This document shows, piece after piece, positions 45,198 through 52,238 of a DNA stretch of 52,238 nt. This stretch comes from Streptococcus cristatus. GTDB lineage: Bacteria > Bacillota > Bacilli > Lactobacillales > Streptococcaceae. Both the position numbers and the translations under genes were made by a program. Position 1 is the first letter of the stretch. Every line of letters begins with the position of its first letter. Location of the stretch: the NCBI RefSeq assembly GCF_001578775.1, contig NZ_KQ969062.1, positions 268,653 to 320,890 on the forward strand. Direction: 5' to 3'. The notes under the pieces are model-generated. The model did not search any database, was not told where the DNA came from, and saw nothing but the letters and a program-made list of their open reading frames with translations.

Positions 45198-48100
45198 TTA
45201 TTCAACAGATTTCAAGGCTTCAAGCATGTTGACCTTCTTGAGCCAACGGTTCACAATAAAGCCTAGAGTAGTGAGGATTGCAACCACAATCGCTGCTGGA
45301 ACAGCATAGATGCTCCAGCTGACTGCTGGGTTGAACATTACAGTATCTGGAGGGATTATACTTGCCATGTAATGATGGAAAGCAAATCCGAGACCAAATC
45401 CGACAAGAATACCGACAATGGAGAGGTAGATGGTTTCACGATAGATGTAAAGAGTGACCTCTTTATTGTAAAAGCCAAGAACCTTAATAGTAGAGAGTTC
45501 ACGGATACGTTCGGCAACGTTGATATTGGTCAAGTTAAAGAGAACGACAATGGCCAGTAAAACAGATACAGCAATCAAGATTCCCATAACCCGATTAAGG
45601 GAATTAACAATGGTTTCAACTTGAGATTTAAGGGTCGTGTTTTGAACAACCCCTTGAACACTTTCAAGATCCATAAACTCAGTTGCCATATCCGCAACAG
45701 CCTGATTAGAGTGGTCGGTCAATGTGATTAGATGAGCATTGTCAGTGGCAACTTTTCCAAAAGCTTTTTCATAAATTTCTTCATTCATAAAGATGAAATG
45801 GCTCATATACATTTCAGCAATTCCTGAAACGGTCAACTGAATGTCCTTGCCATCCTTGTCTTGAACAGTAAGGGTATCACCGACCTTGACACCAGTAAGA
45901 TTAGCAATTTTTTCTGAGAGGATGATACCGTCTTGATCAAGTGACAGTTCCTGACCAGTCTTGCGGTCTTTTAGTTGAATGTAGTCACCAAAGTTGGCTT
46001 GGTCTTTATTTTGGATAACTAGGGCTGTGATTTCTTGATTATCCTTGTTGCGACCAGCTGTTTTGTGGAGCGTTTCGTAGTGTACTTGGAGGCTCTCTCT
46101 GACATTTGAATCCTTGAGAAGTTTATCGAGTTCCTCGCTCTCTTTTGGAGTTGTATTGGTATTGTGGGCGACAATCATATCATAGCGGATAATGTCTGTG
46201 AACTGACGATTGTTCAGGTCTGCAATCGAGCTTCGAATACCAAGTCCTGCAAAGAGGAGAGCGATAGAGCCACAGACTCCAAAGATAGTCATCAACATTC
46301 GTTGTTTGTAACGGAAGATATTTCGTGCAGTGACTTTCTGCGTAAAACTCATGCGTTTCCAAAGAGGCCTTATGCGCTCAAGGAAGATTTTAGAGCCAGC
46401 AGTCGGTGGTTTTGGAAGGAGGAGTTGGGCGGGTTTTTCTCCCAACTCTTTCTTAGCCACGAGGTAAGCAGGCAATACAGCAGAAAGGAGACCAAGCAGG
46501 ATAGCAAGGAAGGATTTGACAGGGTAGAAGTACAATTCCATCGGTGTTAGTACAATTTTTGACTTGTAGGTATTGTAGATGATATTTGGCAGGAGGGTGT
46601 GCCCTGCGATGATTCCGATTAGCGTACCTACCATACTCGTCACGAGTCCATAGATGACAAATTTACGGATGATGTCTTTGTCTTGGTAGCCCAGTGCTTT
46701 GAAGGTTCCTGCTTTGATGCGTTCTTCTTCAACGAAGCGTCCCATGGTTACAAAGGTCACCAAGGCAGCGATGAAGTAGAGAACAACAGGAAAGATATTG
46801 CTGACGTTTTGGATAACGGATGCATTGTTTTCGTATGAAATGTATCCTTCAGATCCTGGAACTTCTCGACGGGTAAATACTTGATAAGTGGGTGCTGAGA
46901 GGAGATCCACACGCTCTTGGGCATCTTTCAGTTCTTTGCGTTTACTTTCGATTTCTGGCTCTGCTTTTTCCTTGGCTTCTTGGTACTCTTTTTCCTTTTG
47001 AGCAAAGATTTTTTGGGCTTCAGCTAACTCAGTTTCCTTTTGAGCTAAGGTTGTACGAGCGTCTGTTAGACGGACTTGGCCAGCCTGGAAGTCAGCTAAT
47101 TTTTCCTGGTATATAGCGAGACCTTCTTGATAGTTAGCAGTACCATTTTGATAAAGTTCTTCTTTTTCAGCCAAGGTTTTTTTGGCAGTATCTAGTGCTG
47201 CAGTTCCATTTTCATATTGTGAAAGTCCAGCTTGGTATTGGACCGATTTTTCACGGAGCTCAGCTTGCTTCTGAGCTAGAGTTGCCTTAGCGACTTCCAG
47301 TTGTTGGCTAGCTTGATTGTATTCTTCTAATTTTTGCTGATAGCTTGTTTTCCCAACGGTATATTGATGGAGTTTTTCTTGGTATTGTGATTGGGCTTGA
47401 CTAAGAACTGTCTCTTTTTGTGAGAGTTCCTTTTCTTGTGATTTTCGTTGCTCTTCGTCTTGAATAGTAGAAAGAAGGGCACGAAGAGTAGCTAGTTCGC
47501 TTGCTTGTGTTTCTAATGTTGTAGCCGTGCTATCTAGTTTATCTTTTGTACTATCTAGTTCGCTAGCAACAGTATCTAATTGTGTTTTACTTGCCTGAAG
47601 TTCAGTTTCTTTGCTAGCAATCTCTGCACCGGCTTGTTGGAATTGAGTTTGCCCTTGTTCTAGTTGGTCTTTGGCAGTTTGCAGTTGTTTAGCTGTTTCT
47701 TGGAGTTGAGCTTCTTTTTCTAAAATCTGAGCTTGTCCGTCTTGCAGTTGCCCTTGTGCTATTGACAATTGTGATTGGCTATCTTCTAGTTTGGCTTGTC
47801 CATCGGTTAGTTGACTTTGAGCACGATCAAGTTGAGCTTGACCATCAGCCAGTTGCTCTTGTCCGTCTTGCAGCTGTTGTTGTCCCTCGGTGATTTTTTT
47901 CTGAGCTTCTTGGAGCTGATTTTGCCCATCTGTCAGCACTTGGACAGCATCTTGGAGTTGCTTATTTCCATCATCAATCTTGTCCTGAGCAGTTCGTTTG
48001 ATCTCTGCCAAGCGTTTTTCAGGCTCGTTTACTATGAGTTTTTTAACATCTTCTTTTGCTGCGTAGAGCTTGTCTGTGTAAGTCTGGCTGTAAGGATTGA

Positions 48101-48758
48101 GGTCGCGCAAGTTTTTGTAAGCAATCCGTGCAATCATATAGACATAGGAGTCAAATGTGTCCTCAGTCACGACAGCATAGCCTTGCAATTCACCGGAACC
48201 AGCTGTTGAACGTCCCATATTGACACGAGAGAGAATTTCGGAGGAGTTGACAAATCCTGTGATGGTAAATTGGTTGCGCTTGAGGACTGTTTGGCCGTTG
48301 GCATTTTCCTTTTCGGTGAAGTTAATGGTATCCCCTATCTTGTACCGTCCTTGATATGCAGCAGAGATGGCGATTTCATCACTTTTCTCAGGAAGTCGAC
48401 CTTCTGCAATATCATATGTGGACAATTCTTTTGGTTTTGAGAAAAGTCGGAAAGCAGTGGGACTGTCTTTGATAACCACATCTTTAAAGTATCCATATTC
48501 AACAGTCGCTTTATCTTGGAGACTTGCGAGTAGGTCTTGGTCTGATGAATCAAGTCCGTAGTTACTGATGACAGCCAGATCAGCAGTTTTATGTTCGGCG
48601 AAAAAGTGCTGACCAGTCTCCTGCATGTTTGGGGTGGTGACTTTGAGACCGACTAGGGCAAAGGAACCTAGCGCCATAAGAGAGGCGATGGAAACGGTTC
48701 GTCCTTTGGATTCGGAGAAGGCTTTCTTAACATCTTTCCAATAGGTTTTTTCACTCAT
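45198..48758 (-). CDS. FtsX/MacB-type ABC permease with a very long coiled-coil extracellular domain
   Basis: 1186 residues. One membrane segment near 22-40, an extracellular MacB-like part (45-230), then about 385 residues (235-620) of coiled coil rich in Gln, Leu, Asp and Glu with repeated units like QLQDGQ, QLADGQAQL and QLTDGQAKL. Three membrane segments follow (about 654-775), a second half begins near 828 with another membrane segment, and three more end the protein. FtsX-type permeases move no bulk solute but act on lipids, peptides or cell-wall enzymes. The coil resembles that of YhgE/Pip-like proteins. It follows the ATPase gene by 14 bp and starts after AGAGGATATTGA. Confidence 0.87.
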   Translation of the reverse strand: MSEKTYWKDVKKAFSESKGRTVSIASLMALGSFALVGLKVTTPNMQETGQHFFAEHKTADLAVISNYGLDSSDQDLLASLQDKATVEYGYFKDVVIKDSPTAFRLFSKPKELSTYDIAEGRLPEKSDEIAISAAYQGRYKIGDTINFTEKENANGQTVLKRNQFTITGFVNSSEILSRVNMGRSTAGSGELQGYAVVTEDTFDSYVYMIARIAYKNLRDLNPYSQTYTDKLYAAKEDVKKLIVNEPEKRLAEIKRTAQDKIDDGNKQLQDAVQVLTDGQNQLQEAQKKITEGQQQLQDGQEQLADGQAQLDRAQSQLTDGQAKLEDSQSQLSIAQGQLQDGQAQILEKEAQLQETAKQLQTAKDQLEQGQTQFQQAGAEIASKETELQASKTQLDTVASELDSTKDKLDSTATTLETQASELATLRALLSTIQDEEQRKSQEKELSQKETVLSQAQSQYQEKLHQYTVGKTSYQQKLEEYNQASQQLEVAKATLAQKQAELREKSVQYQAGLSQYENGTAALDTAKKTLAEKEELYQNGTANYQEGLAIYQEKLADFQAGQVRLTDARTTLAQKETELAEAQKIFAQKEKEYQEAKEKAEPEIESKRKELKDAQERVDLLSAPTYQVFTRREVPGSEGYISYENNASVIQNVSNIFPVVLYFIAALVTFVTMGRFVEEERIKAGTFKALGYQDKDIIRKFVIYGLVTSMVGTLIGIIAGHTLLPNIIYNTYKSKIVLTPMELYFYPVKSFLAILLGLLSAVLPAYLVAKKELGEKPAQLLLPKPPTAGSKIFLERIRPLWKRMSFTQKVTARNIFRYKQRMLMTIFGVCGSIALLFAGLGIRSSIADLNNRQFTDIIRYDMIVAHNTNTTPKESEELDKLLKDSNVRESLQVHYETLHKTAGRNKDNQEITALVIQNKDQANFGDYIQLKDRKTGQELSLDQDGIILSEKIANLTGVKVGDTLTVQDKDGKDIQLTVSGIAEMYMSHFIFMNEEIYEKAFGKVATDNAHLITLTDHSNQAVADMATEFMDLESVQGVVQNTTLKSQVETIVNSLNRVMGILIAVSVLLAIVVLFNLTNINVAERIRELSTIKVLGFYNKEVTLYIYRETIYLSIVGILVGFGLGFAFHHYMASIIPPDTVMFNPAVSWSIYAVPAAIVVAILTTLGFIVNRWLKKVNMLEALKSVE

Positions 48759-48772
48759 TCAATATCCTCTTT

Positions 48773-49474
48773 CTAGTATTCCAAATCTTCGATTCTCTGA
48801 GGAGTTGGGTTGAGATCAATACTTTTGACTTGGGCGTCGTGCATACGGATGACACGGTCAGCAATTGGAGCTAGTGCGCCGTTGTGGGTAACAATGATAA
48901 CCGTTGCTCCTTGTTCACGTGCCATATCTTGGAGAATTTTAAGGACTTGTTTTCCTGTATTGTAGTCCAAGGCTCCAGTAGGCTCATCACAGAGAAGGAT
49001 TTTAGGATTTTTAGCAACAGCACGCGCTATGGCAACCCGTTGTTGCTCCCCTCCAGATAGCTGAGCTGGGAAGTTGTTAATCCGTTCTCCAAGACCGACA
49101 TCGATCAAGGTTTGTTCAGCATCCTTGGCATCTTTGACGATTTCAGAAGCCAATTCCACGTTTTCCTTGGCAGTGAGGTTGGAAACCAAATTATAGAATT
49201 GAAAGACGAAACCAACATCATCACGACGGTAAGTTGTTAATTCCTTGCTATTATAGTTAGAAATATCTTTGCCATCAATGATGACCTGTCCTTCGTCATT
49301 GGTATCCATCCCACCTAGGATGTTCAGGACAGTTGATTTCCCTGCCCCAGAGGAACCAAGTATAATGACCAGTTCGCCTTTTTCAATTTCAAAGTTGATA
49401 TTGTTATTGGCGATGATTTCGATATCTCCTGTTTTGTAGCGTTTATATGAATTTTTCATTTCGATATAAGCCAT
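48773..49474 (-). CDS. ABC transporter ATP-binding protein (MacB/LolD type)
   Basis: 233 residues. Walker [10 protein letters not shown] (about 40-48), Q-loop FVFQFYNL, signature [14 protein letters not shown], Walker [12 protein letters not shown], switch VTHN. The LSGGEQQRV form and [12 protein letters not shown] are typical of partners of FtsX-like permeases. AAGGAG precedes ATG. It forms a two-gene operon with the large permease, divergent from the tetR gene, whose product probably controls both. Confidence 0.9.
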   Translation of the reverse strand: MAYIEMKNSYKRYKTGDIEIIANNNINFEIEKGELVIILGSSGAGKSTVLNILGGMDTNDEGQVIIDGKDISNYNSKELTTYRRDDVGFVFQFYNLVSNLTAKENVELASEIVKDAKDAEQTLIDVGLGERINNFPAQLSGGEQQRVAIARAVAKNPKILLCDEPTGALDYNTGKQVLKILQDMAREQGATVIIVTHNGALAPIADRVIRMHDAQVKSIDLNPTPQRIEDLEY

Positions 49475-49499
49475 GATTTTTTCTCCTTATGATTGTTCT

Positions 49500-49650
49500 T
49501 ATACTCTTCGAAAATCTCTTCAAACCACGTCAACGTCGCCTTGCCGTATATATGTGACTGACTTCGTCAGTCTTATCTACAACCTCAAAACAGTGTTTTG
49601 AGCAGCCTGCGGCTAGTTTCCTAGTTTGCTCTTTGATTTTCATTGAGTAT
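49500..49650. repeat. BOX element (A-B-C)
   Basis: TATACTCTTCGAAAATCTCT marks boxA, ACCTCAAAACAGTGTTTTGA the boxB core, and CTGCGGCTAGTTTCCTAGTT with ATTTTCATTGAGTAT boxC. The order and length (about 151 bp, one boxB) are those of the pneumococcal BOX repeats. It lies in the leader of the ABC operon (minus strand), between its promoter and the ATPase start. Confidence 0.88.
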
Positions 49651-49656
49651 TAATCG

Positions 49657-49738
49657 ACAACCTGTTGTTTTTTGATAACGGAGTCTATTATAGACAAATT
49701 GTTAAGTGGATGCTACAACAAAAAACAACAATCTGTTG
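49657..49738. promoter_or_regulatory. ABC operon promoter with two TetR-type operators
   Basis: The minus-strand -10 TATAAT lies at 49692-49687. On its two sides are palindromes ACAAC-CT-GTTGT (49657-49668) and CAACA-ATC-TGTTG (49726-49738). They share the CAAC/GTTG half-sites with the operator in front of tetR, so one regulator could bind all three. Confidence 0.65.
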
Positions 49739-49802
49739 AAATAATGGAAGAATTTCAAAAAACGCCATTTTTTCCTTTTTGTTGAATCAAGTCAGGAGCC
49801 TA

Positions 49803-49852
49803 TTGACATATTTAGAGAATGGCTTATAATAAAAAACGACAACAAGATGTTG
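49803..49852 (+). promoter_or_regulatory. tetR promoter with operator
   Basis: TTGACA (49803-49808) and TATAAT (49825-49830), spacer 16. CAACA-AGA-TGTTG (49840-49852) covers the predicted start of transcription, fitting autorepression. Confidence 0.75.
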
Positions 49853-49867
49853 AAATAAGGAGTAGCT

Positions 49868-50416
49868 ATGCAACAAAGACAAACCACAACCAAAGTAGAT
49901 ATAAAAGAAGCTTTTATTCAGCTCCTAGCAACCAAAAGTGTAGAGGATATTTCTATCAGCCAATTAACAAAAAAGGCGGGAGTGAATCGTTCGACTTTCT
50001 ATCTTCATTATTTAGACAAACAAGATTTTTTAGAGCAATTAAGGGAAGAAACTTTAAGAATTGTTCGCACGATTTTGAGAAAAGAGACCTTCAACCAACA
50101 GGAAAGACTTGAAGAGGTTTTACTCTACTTCAGGGAAAATATTTCTTTTTTTTCTGAGATTGCCCAGAATCCGATGTTTCATTTTTCGGACAATATCCGT
50201 ACTTTTCTTTTAGGTATGATTGAGTCAACGCCTCGGTCGCGTACTATAATTGTGGATGCCTATCATATGCCTGAACGTTATGCTGTCACTATGTATGTAT
50301 CTGGCTTGACAGGGCTTATCGTGGACTGGATTGTCAATGGTGCACAGGAAACTCCACAACAGTTGACGAAGATTATTCTTGATTCACCGGGGATGGAATG
50401 GTTTAAGGAAAAATAG
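49868..50416 (+). CDS. TetR-family transcriptional regulator
   Basis: 182 residues. The helix-turn-helix is ISISQLTKKAGVNRSTFYLH (about 29-48), followed by the all-helical ligand domain of the streptococcal TetR/AcrR C-terminal type (MYVSGLTGLIVDWIVNGAQE). AAGGAG precedes ATG. It is divergent from the ABC operon, and three related palindromes lie in the shared upstream region, so it likely represses itself and the transporter. The ligand may be what the transporter handles. Confidence 0.9.
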   Translation: MQQRQTTTKVDIKEAFIQLLATKSVEDISISQLTKKAGVNRSTFYLHYLDKQDFLEQLREETLRIVRTILRKETFNQQERLEEVLLYFRENISFFSEIAQNPMFHFSDNIRTFLLGMIESTPRSRTIIVDAYHMPERYAVTMYVSGLTGLIVDWIVNGAQETPQQLTKIILDSPGMEWFKEK

Positions 50417-50446
50417 TCTGGAAATCGTTTAGAAAGGGAAAATCAA

Positions 50447-50608
50447 ATGAAGGTATTTGTAGCAGGAGAAATCGGTTGTGTGAGTCACCATTTTTAATAG
50501 AGAATTTCTTAGCAGATGGATATAAAGTCTAACAGGAACTAAAGACTTGACAAGATTCAAGAAAAAGAGCAACCAAAGGCGGCTGAGTTAGATTTAGGAC
50601 AAGTATAG
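50447..50608 (+). pseudogene. Remnant of an NAD(P)-binding SDR/epimerase-like gene
   Basis: ATG 50447 follows GAAAGGGAAAA and gives MKVFVAGEIGCVSHHF, then stops. In neighbouring frames the expected continuation is visible: FLIENFLADGYKV and later DKIQEKEQPKAAELDLGQV. Together they resemble the start of an NAD(P)-binding protein (MKVFVAG-x-G-x-V, helix, then a strand ending in Asp), cut off after about 55 residues. Stops and shifts show it is dead. Confidence 0.55.
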
Positions 50609-50671
50609 AAAATTGAAAGACATACAGAAAACTTGTGTTATACTGGAGAGACTAGGAAAAAGGAGCAAAAA

Positions 50672-51655
50672 ATGGCAACAACAATCAAGTATAAATGGGC
50701 GAGTCTAGGAACTGGCGTGATTGCTAATGAACTGGCGCAGGCCTTGGAAGCCTTAGGAGGAAAGCTCTATTCGGTTGCTAATCGAACCTATGATAAGGGG
50801 GTGGCATTTGCTGAAAAATACGGCATTGAAAAGGTCTATGAGAGAATCGATGATGTTTTTGAGGATCCCGAAGTAGACATTATCTACATTTCGACTCCGC
50901 ACAATACTCACATTCAGTACCTACGCCAAGCACTGGCTGCGGGTAAACATGTGCTTTGTGAGAAGTCCATTACCCTCAATAGTGAAGAGTTAGAGGAGGC
51001 TGTTAAACTGGCGGAGGAGCATCAGGTTCTATTGGCAGAAGCTATGACCATTTTTCATATGCCTCTCTATCGTAAGCTCAATGAGATAGTGACAAGTGGC
51101 AAACTGGGATCTCTAAAGGTTATTCAGATGAATTTTGGTTCCTATAAGGACTATGACATGAGCAATCGTTTCTTCAATCGAAGCTTGGCTGGAGGTGCCT
51201 TGCTGGATATCGGTGTATATGCACTTTCCTTTGTCCGCTGGTTTATGACTTCCCAGCCCACTCAAATACTGTCACAAGTTAAGCTGGCTCCAACAGGAGT
51301 AGATGAGCAGGCAGGTATTCTCTTGACAAATGAAGAGGGAGAAATGGCGACCGTCACTCTCAGCTTACATGCCAAACAGCCAAAGCGAGGCATGATTGCT
51401 TTTGACAAGGGCTATATCGAGATTTATGAGTATCCTCGTGGTCAGAAAGCCATGATTACCTATGCAGAAGATGGGTCACAGGAGATCATCGAGGTTGGAG
51501 AAACTGCAAAAGCACTTCAATATGAAGTTTTAGATATGGAAGCGGCCATTTCTGGGCAAGAAGATCAGCTCTACCTGAACTATAGTCGAGATGTGATGGC
51601 ACTCATGACGCAGCTACGAAAAGACTGGGGCTTGATTTATCCAGAGGAAGAATAG
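50672..51655 (+). CDS. Gfo/Idh/MocA-family NAD(P)-dependent oxidoreductase
   Basis: 327 residues from ATG 50672 (AAAGGAGC upstream). The N-terminal Rossmann motif is LGTGVIANELAQAL, STPHNTHIQY follows, and the conserved EK of the active site is in HVLCEKSITLNSEE (about 95-108). The C-terminal half is the alpha/beta substrate domain (GGALLDIGVYALSFVRW, with the conserved D-G-Y pattern). These enzymes oxidise sugars, inositols or dihydrodiols; substrate unknown. TTGTGTTATACT about 35 bases upstream is the likely -10 region. Confidence 0.9.
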   Translation: MATTIKYKWASLGTGVIANELAQALEALGGKLYSVANRTYDKGVAFAEKYGIEKVYERIDDVFEDPEVDIIYISTPHNTHIQYLRQALAAGKHVLCEKSITLNSEELEEAVKLAEEHQVLLAEAMTIFHMPLYRKLNEIVTSGKLGSLKVIQMNFGSYKDYDMSNRFFNRSLAGGALLDIGVYALSFVRWFMTSQPTQILSQVKLAPTGVDEQAGILLTNEEGEMATVTLSLHAKQPKRGMIAFDKGYIEIYEYPRGQKAMITYAEDGSQEIIEVGETAKALQYEVLDMEAAISGQEDQLYLNYSRDVMALMTQLRKDWGLIYPEEE

Positions 51656-52238
51656 AGCCATATTATTCATATAGAAGGCAACGAAAGAGATAACTTTCAA
51701 AAGTATTTGACTACTGAGATCGATTGACATGAGAAGGGATCTCTTTCTATCTTGTATCAACAATAGTGAGAGTTAGAATAGAATGGAAAGATAAGAACTC
51801 CGTATATCGATCATACTATGACAATAGCTGATTGATTGTAGCAATTTTAGGCTTGACAGAAAATCAACACGCCAATATGTGGCAGAATAAAAGTGCCATT
51901 GGCCTTCCTTGGATAAAGCCTAACGTGCTGGAGCATCATCGGTATAAAACCGGACATTCAGATCATTATATTGTCCTGCCTATAGTTTTTATCAGTGAGC
52001 ATCTTGAGGTTCTTCTTAGAAGGTAAGGAGCTTTGTGAGGTGCTGGCTGTCGTCTATACGTGGGTCGTCAATGACCGATAAGGATTCTCCTTTGCTTAAA
52101 ACTCTTCTTTTCTTACGAACAATTGAAAAGACCTGAATGGGGGTATATGTCCACTATTGAAAGAGTTTTGGTAAGCTGGCTGTACCTGAGGAGGATACAG
52201 AGTAGATTCTAGAAGAAGTAGGATTGATTGACAAAAAT
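51656..52238 (+). other. Gene-poor end of the window
   Basis: Behind the oxidoreductase lies a hairpin GAGATC/GGATCTC with T-rich tail (about 51717-51744), a probable terminator. From about 51835 a decayed ferrochelatase-like stretch follows. The last 120 bases contain another degraded coding-like piece (GKLAVPEEDTE, stop, ILEEVGLIDKN) that I cannot assign and that runs off the window. Confidence 0.4.
51835..52110 (+). pseudogene. Ferrochelatase-like (HemH) C-terminal remnant
   Basis: One frame reads IGLPWIKPNVLEHHRYKTGH then YIVLPIVFISEHLEVLLRR before a stop; a shifted piece gives KELCEVLAVVYTWVVNDR. This matches the order seen in ferrochelatase C-termini (PW-x-P-xx-x-L, then VLP-G-F-I-S-D-H-L-E-V-L, then CxxLGVxY). 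The N-terminal half with the catalytic His is absent and stops interrupt the rest, so the gene is dead. The assignment rests on these motifs only. Confidence 0.5.

Noticed and set aside
46164..48209. Plus-strand frames opposite the large permease
   Set aside because: They mirror the repetitive Gln/Leu codons of the coiled coil and lack ribosome-binding sites.

Overview
The window is chromosomal DNA from a streptococcus, most like the sanguinis/gordonii/cristatus branch. The evidence is the close match of many genes to streptococcal families (gshF, purA, tadA, pgi, dapH-dapL, galU-gpsA, patA-patB, groESL, rarA, prmA-rsmE, dut-radA), a CIRCE operator in front of groES, two CiaR-type small RNAs (csRNAs), a short streptococcal SRP RNA, catabolite (cre) sites and a BOX repeat. 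All calls rest on reading the sequence and on remembered protein families; no database search was run.

Layout. 1-3.2 kb: end of an IS1182-type element abutting gshF. 3.2-5.4 kb: purA, broken by one missing base, a 175-bp MITE and a HAD phosphatase. 5.4-7.7 kb: a small peptide-modification locus made of N- and C-terminal remnants of a radical-SAM/SPASM maturase, a 27-residue Cys-containing precursor-like peptide, an attenuator-like hairpin and an ABC exporter. 7.8-10.2 kb: csRNA, tadA, SRP RNA, pgi with cre sites. 10.7-14.0 kb: three tandem paralogous single-pass membrane proteins of unknown function. 14.0-17.6 kb: second MITE copy, then the lysine/diaminopimelate genes dapH and dapL, a folate cyclo-ligase and a rhomboid protease. 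17.6-19.7 kb (minus strand): gpsA-galU. 19.7-25.6 kb: the PatA/PatB heterodimeric drug exporter, a broken small membrane protein and groES-groEL. 25.8-27.7 kb (minus): a HAD sugar phosphatase and LacI repressor behind a perfect palindromic operator. 28.0-29.7 kb (minus): rarA, then 6S RNA followed four bases later by tRNA-Lys(CUU). 29.7-40.4 kb: housekeeping genes (DUF3013, Nudix, a GIY-YIG insertion, prmA, rsmE, class-I amidotransferase, csRNA, Nudix, dut, a histidine-phosphatase-like protein, radA, AIM24, carbonic anhydrase, TrpYZ-like ABC transporter).

40.4-52.2 kb is accessory and partly decayed: a CcpA-type promoter with no gene behind it, an octamer repeat tract, a zinc alcohol dehydrogenase that has lost its NAD-binding core, a TraX-like membrane protein, a nitroreductase behind an inverted-repeat operator, a dead IS1182 copy, a 5'-truncated cation-efflux gene, a TetR-controlled FtsX-type ABC transporter with an unusually long coiled-coil domain, a BOX element, a Gfo/Idh oxidoreductase, and remnants of an SDR-like and a ferrochelatase-like gene.

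The most interesting points are the truncated radical-SAM peptide locus with its NNNCDCK-ending peptide, the tandem MGKRxLExLR family, the orphan CcpA-controlled transcript, radA without a canonical start codon, the 6S/tRNA-Lys junction and the TetR operator triad.
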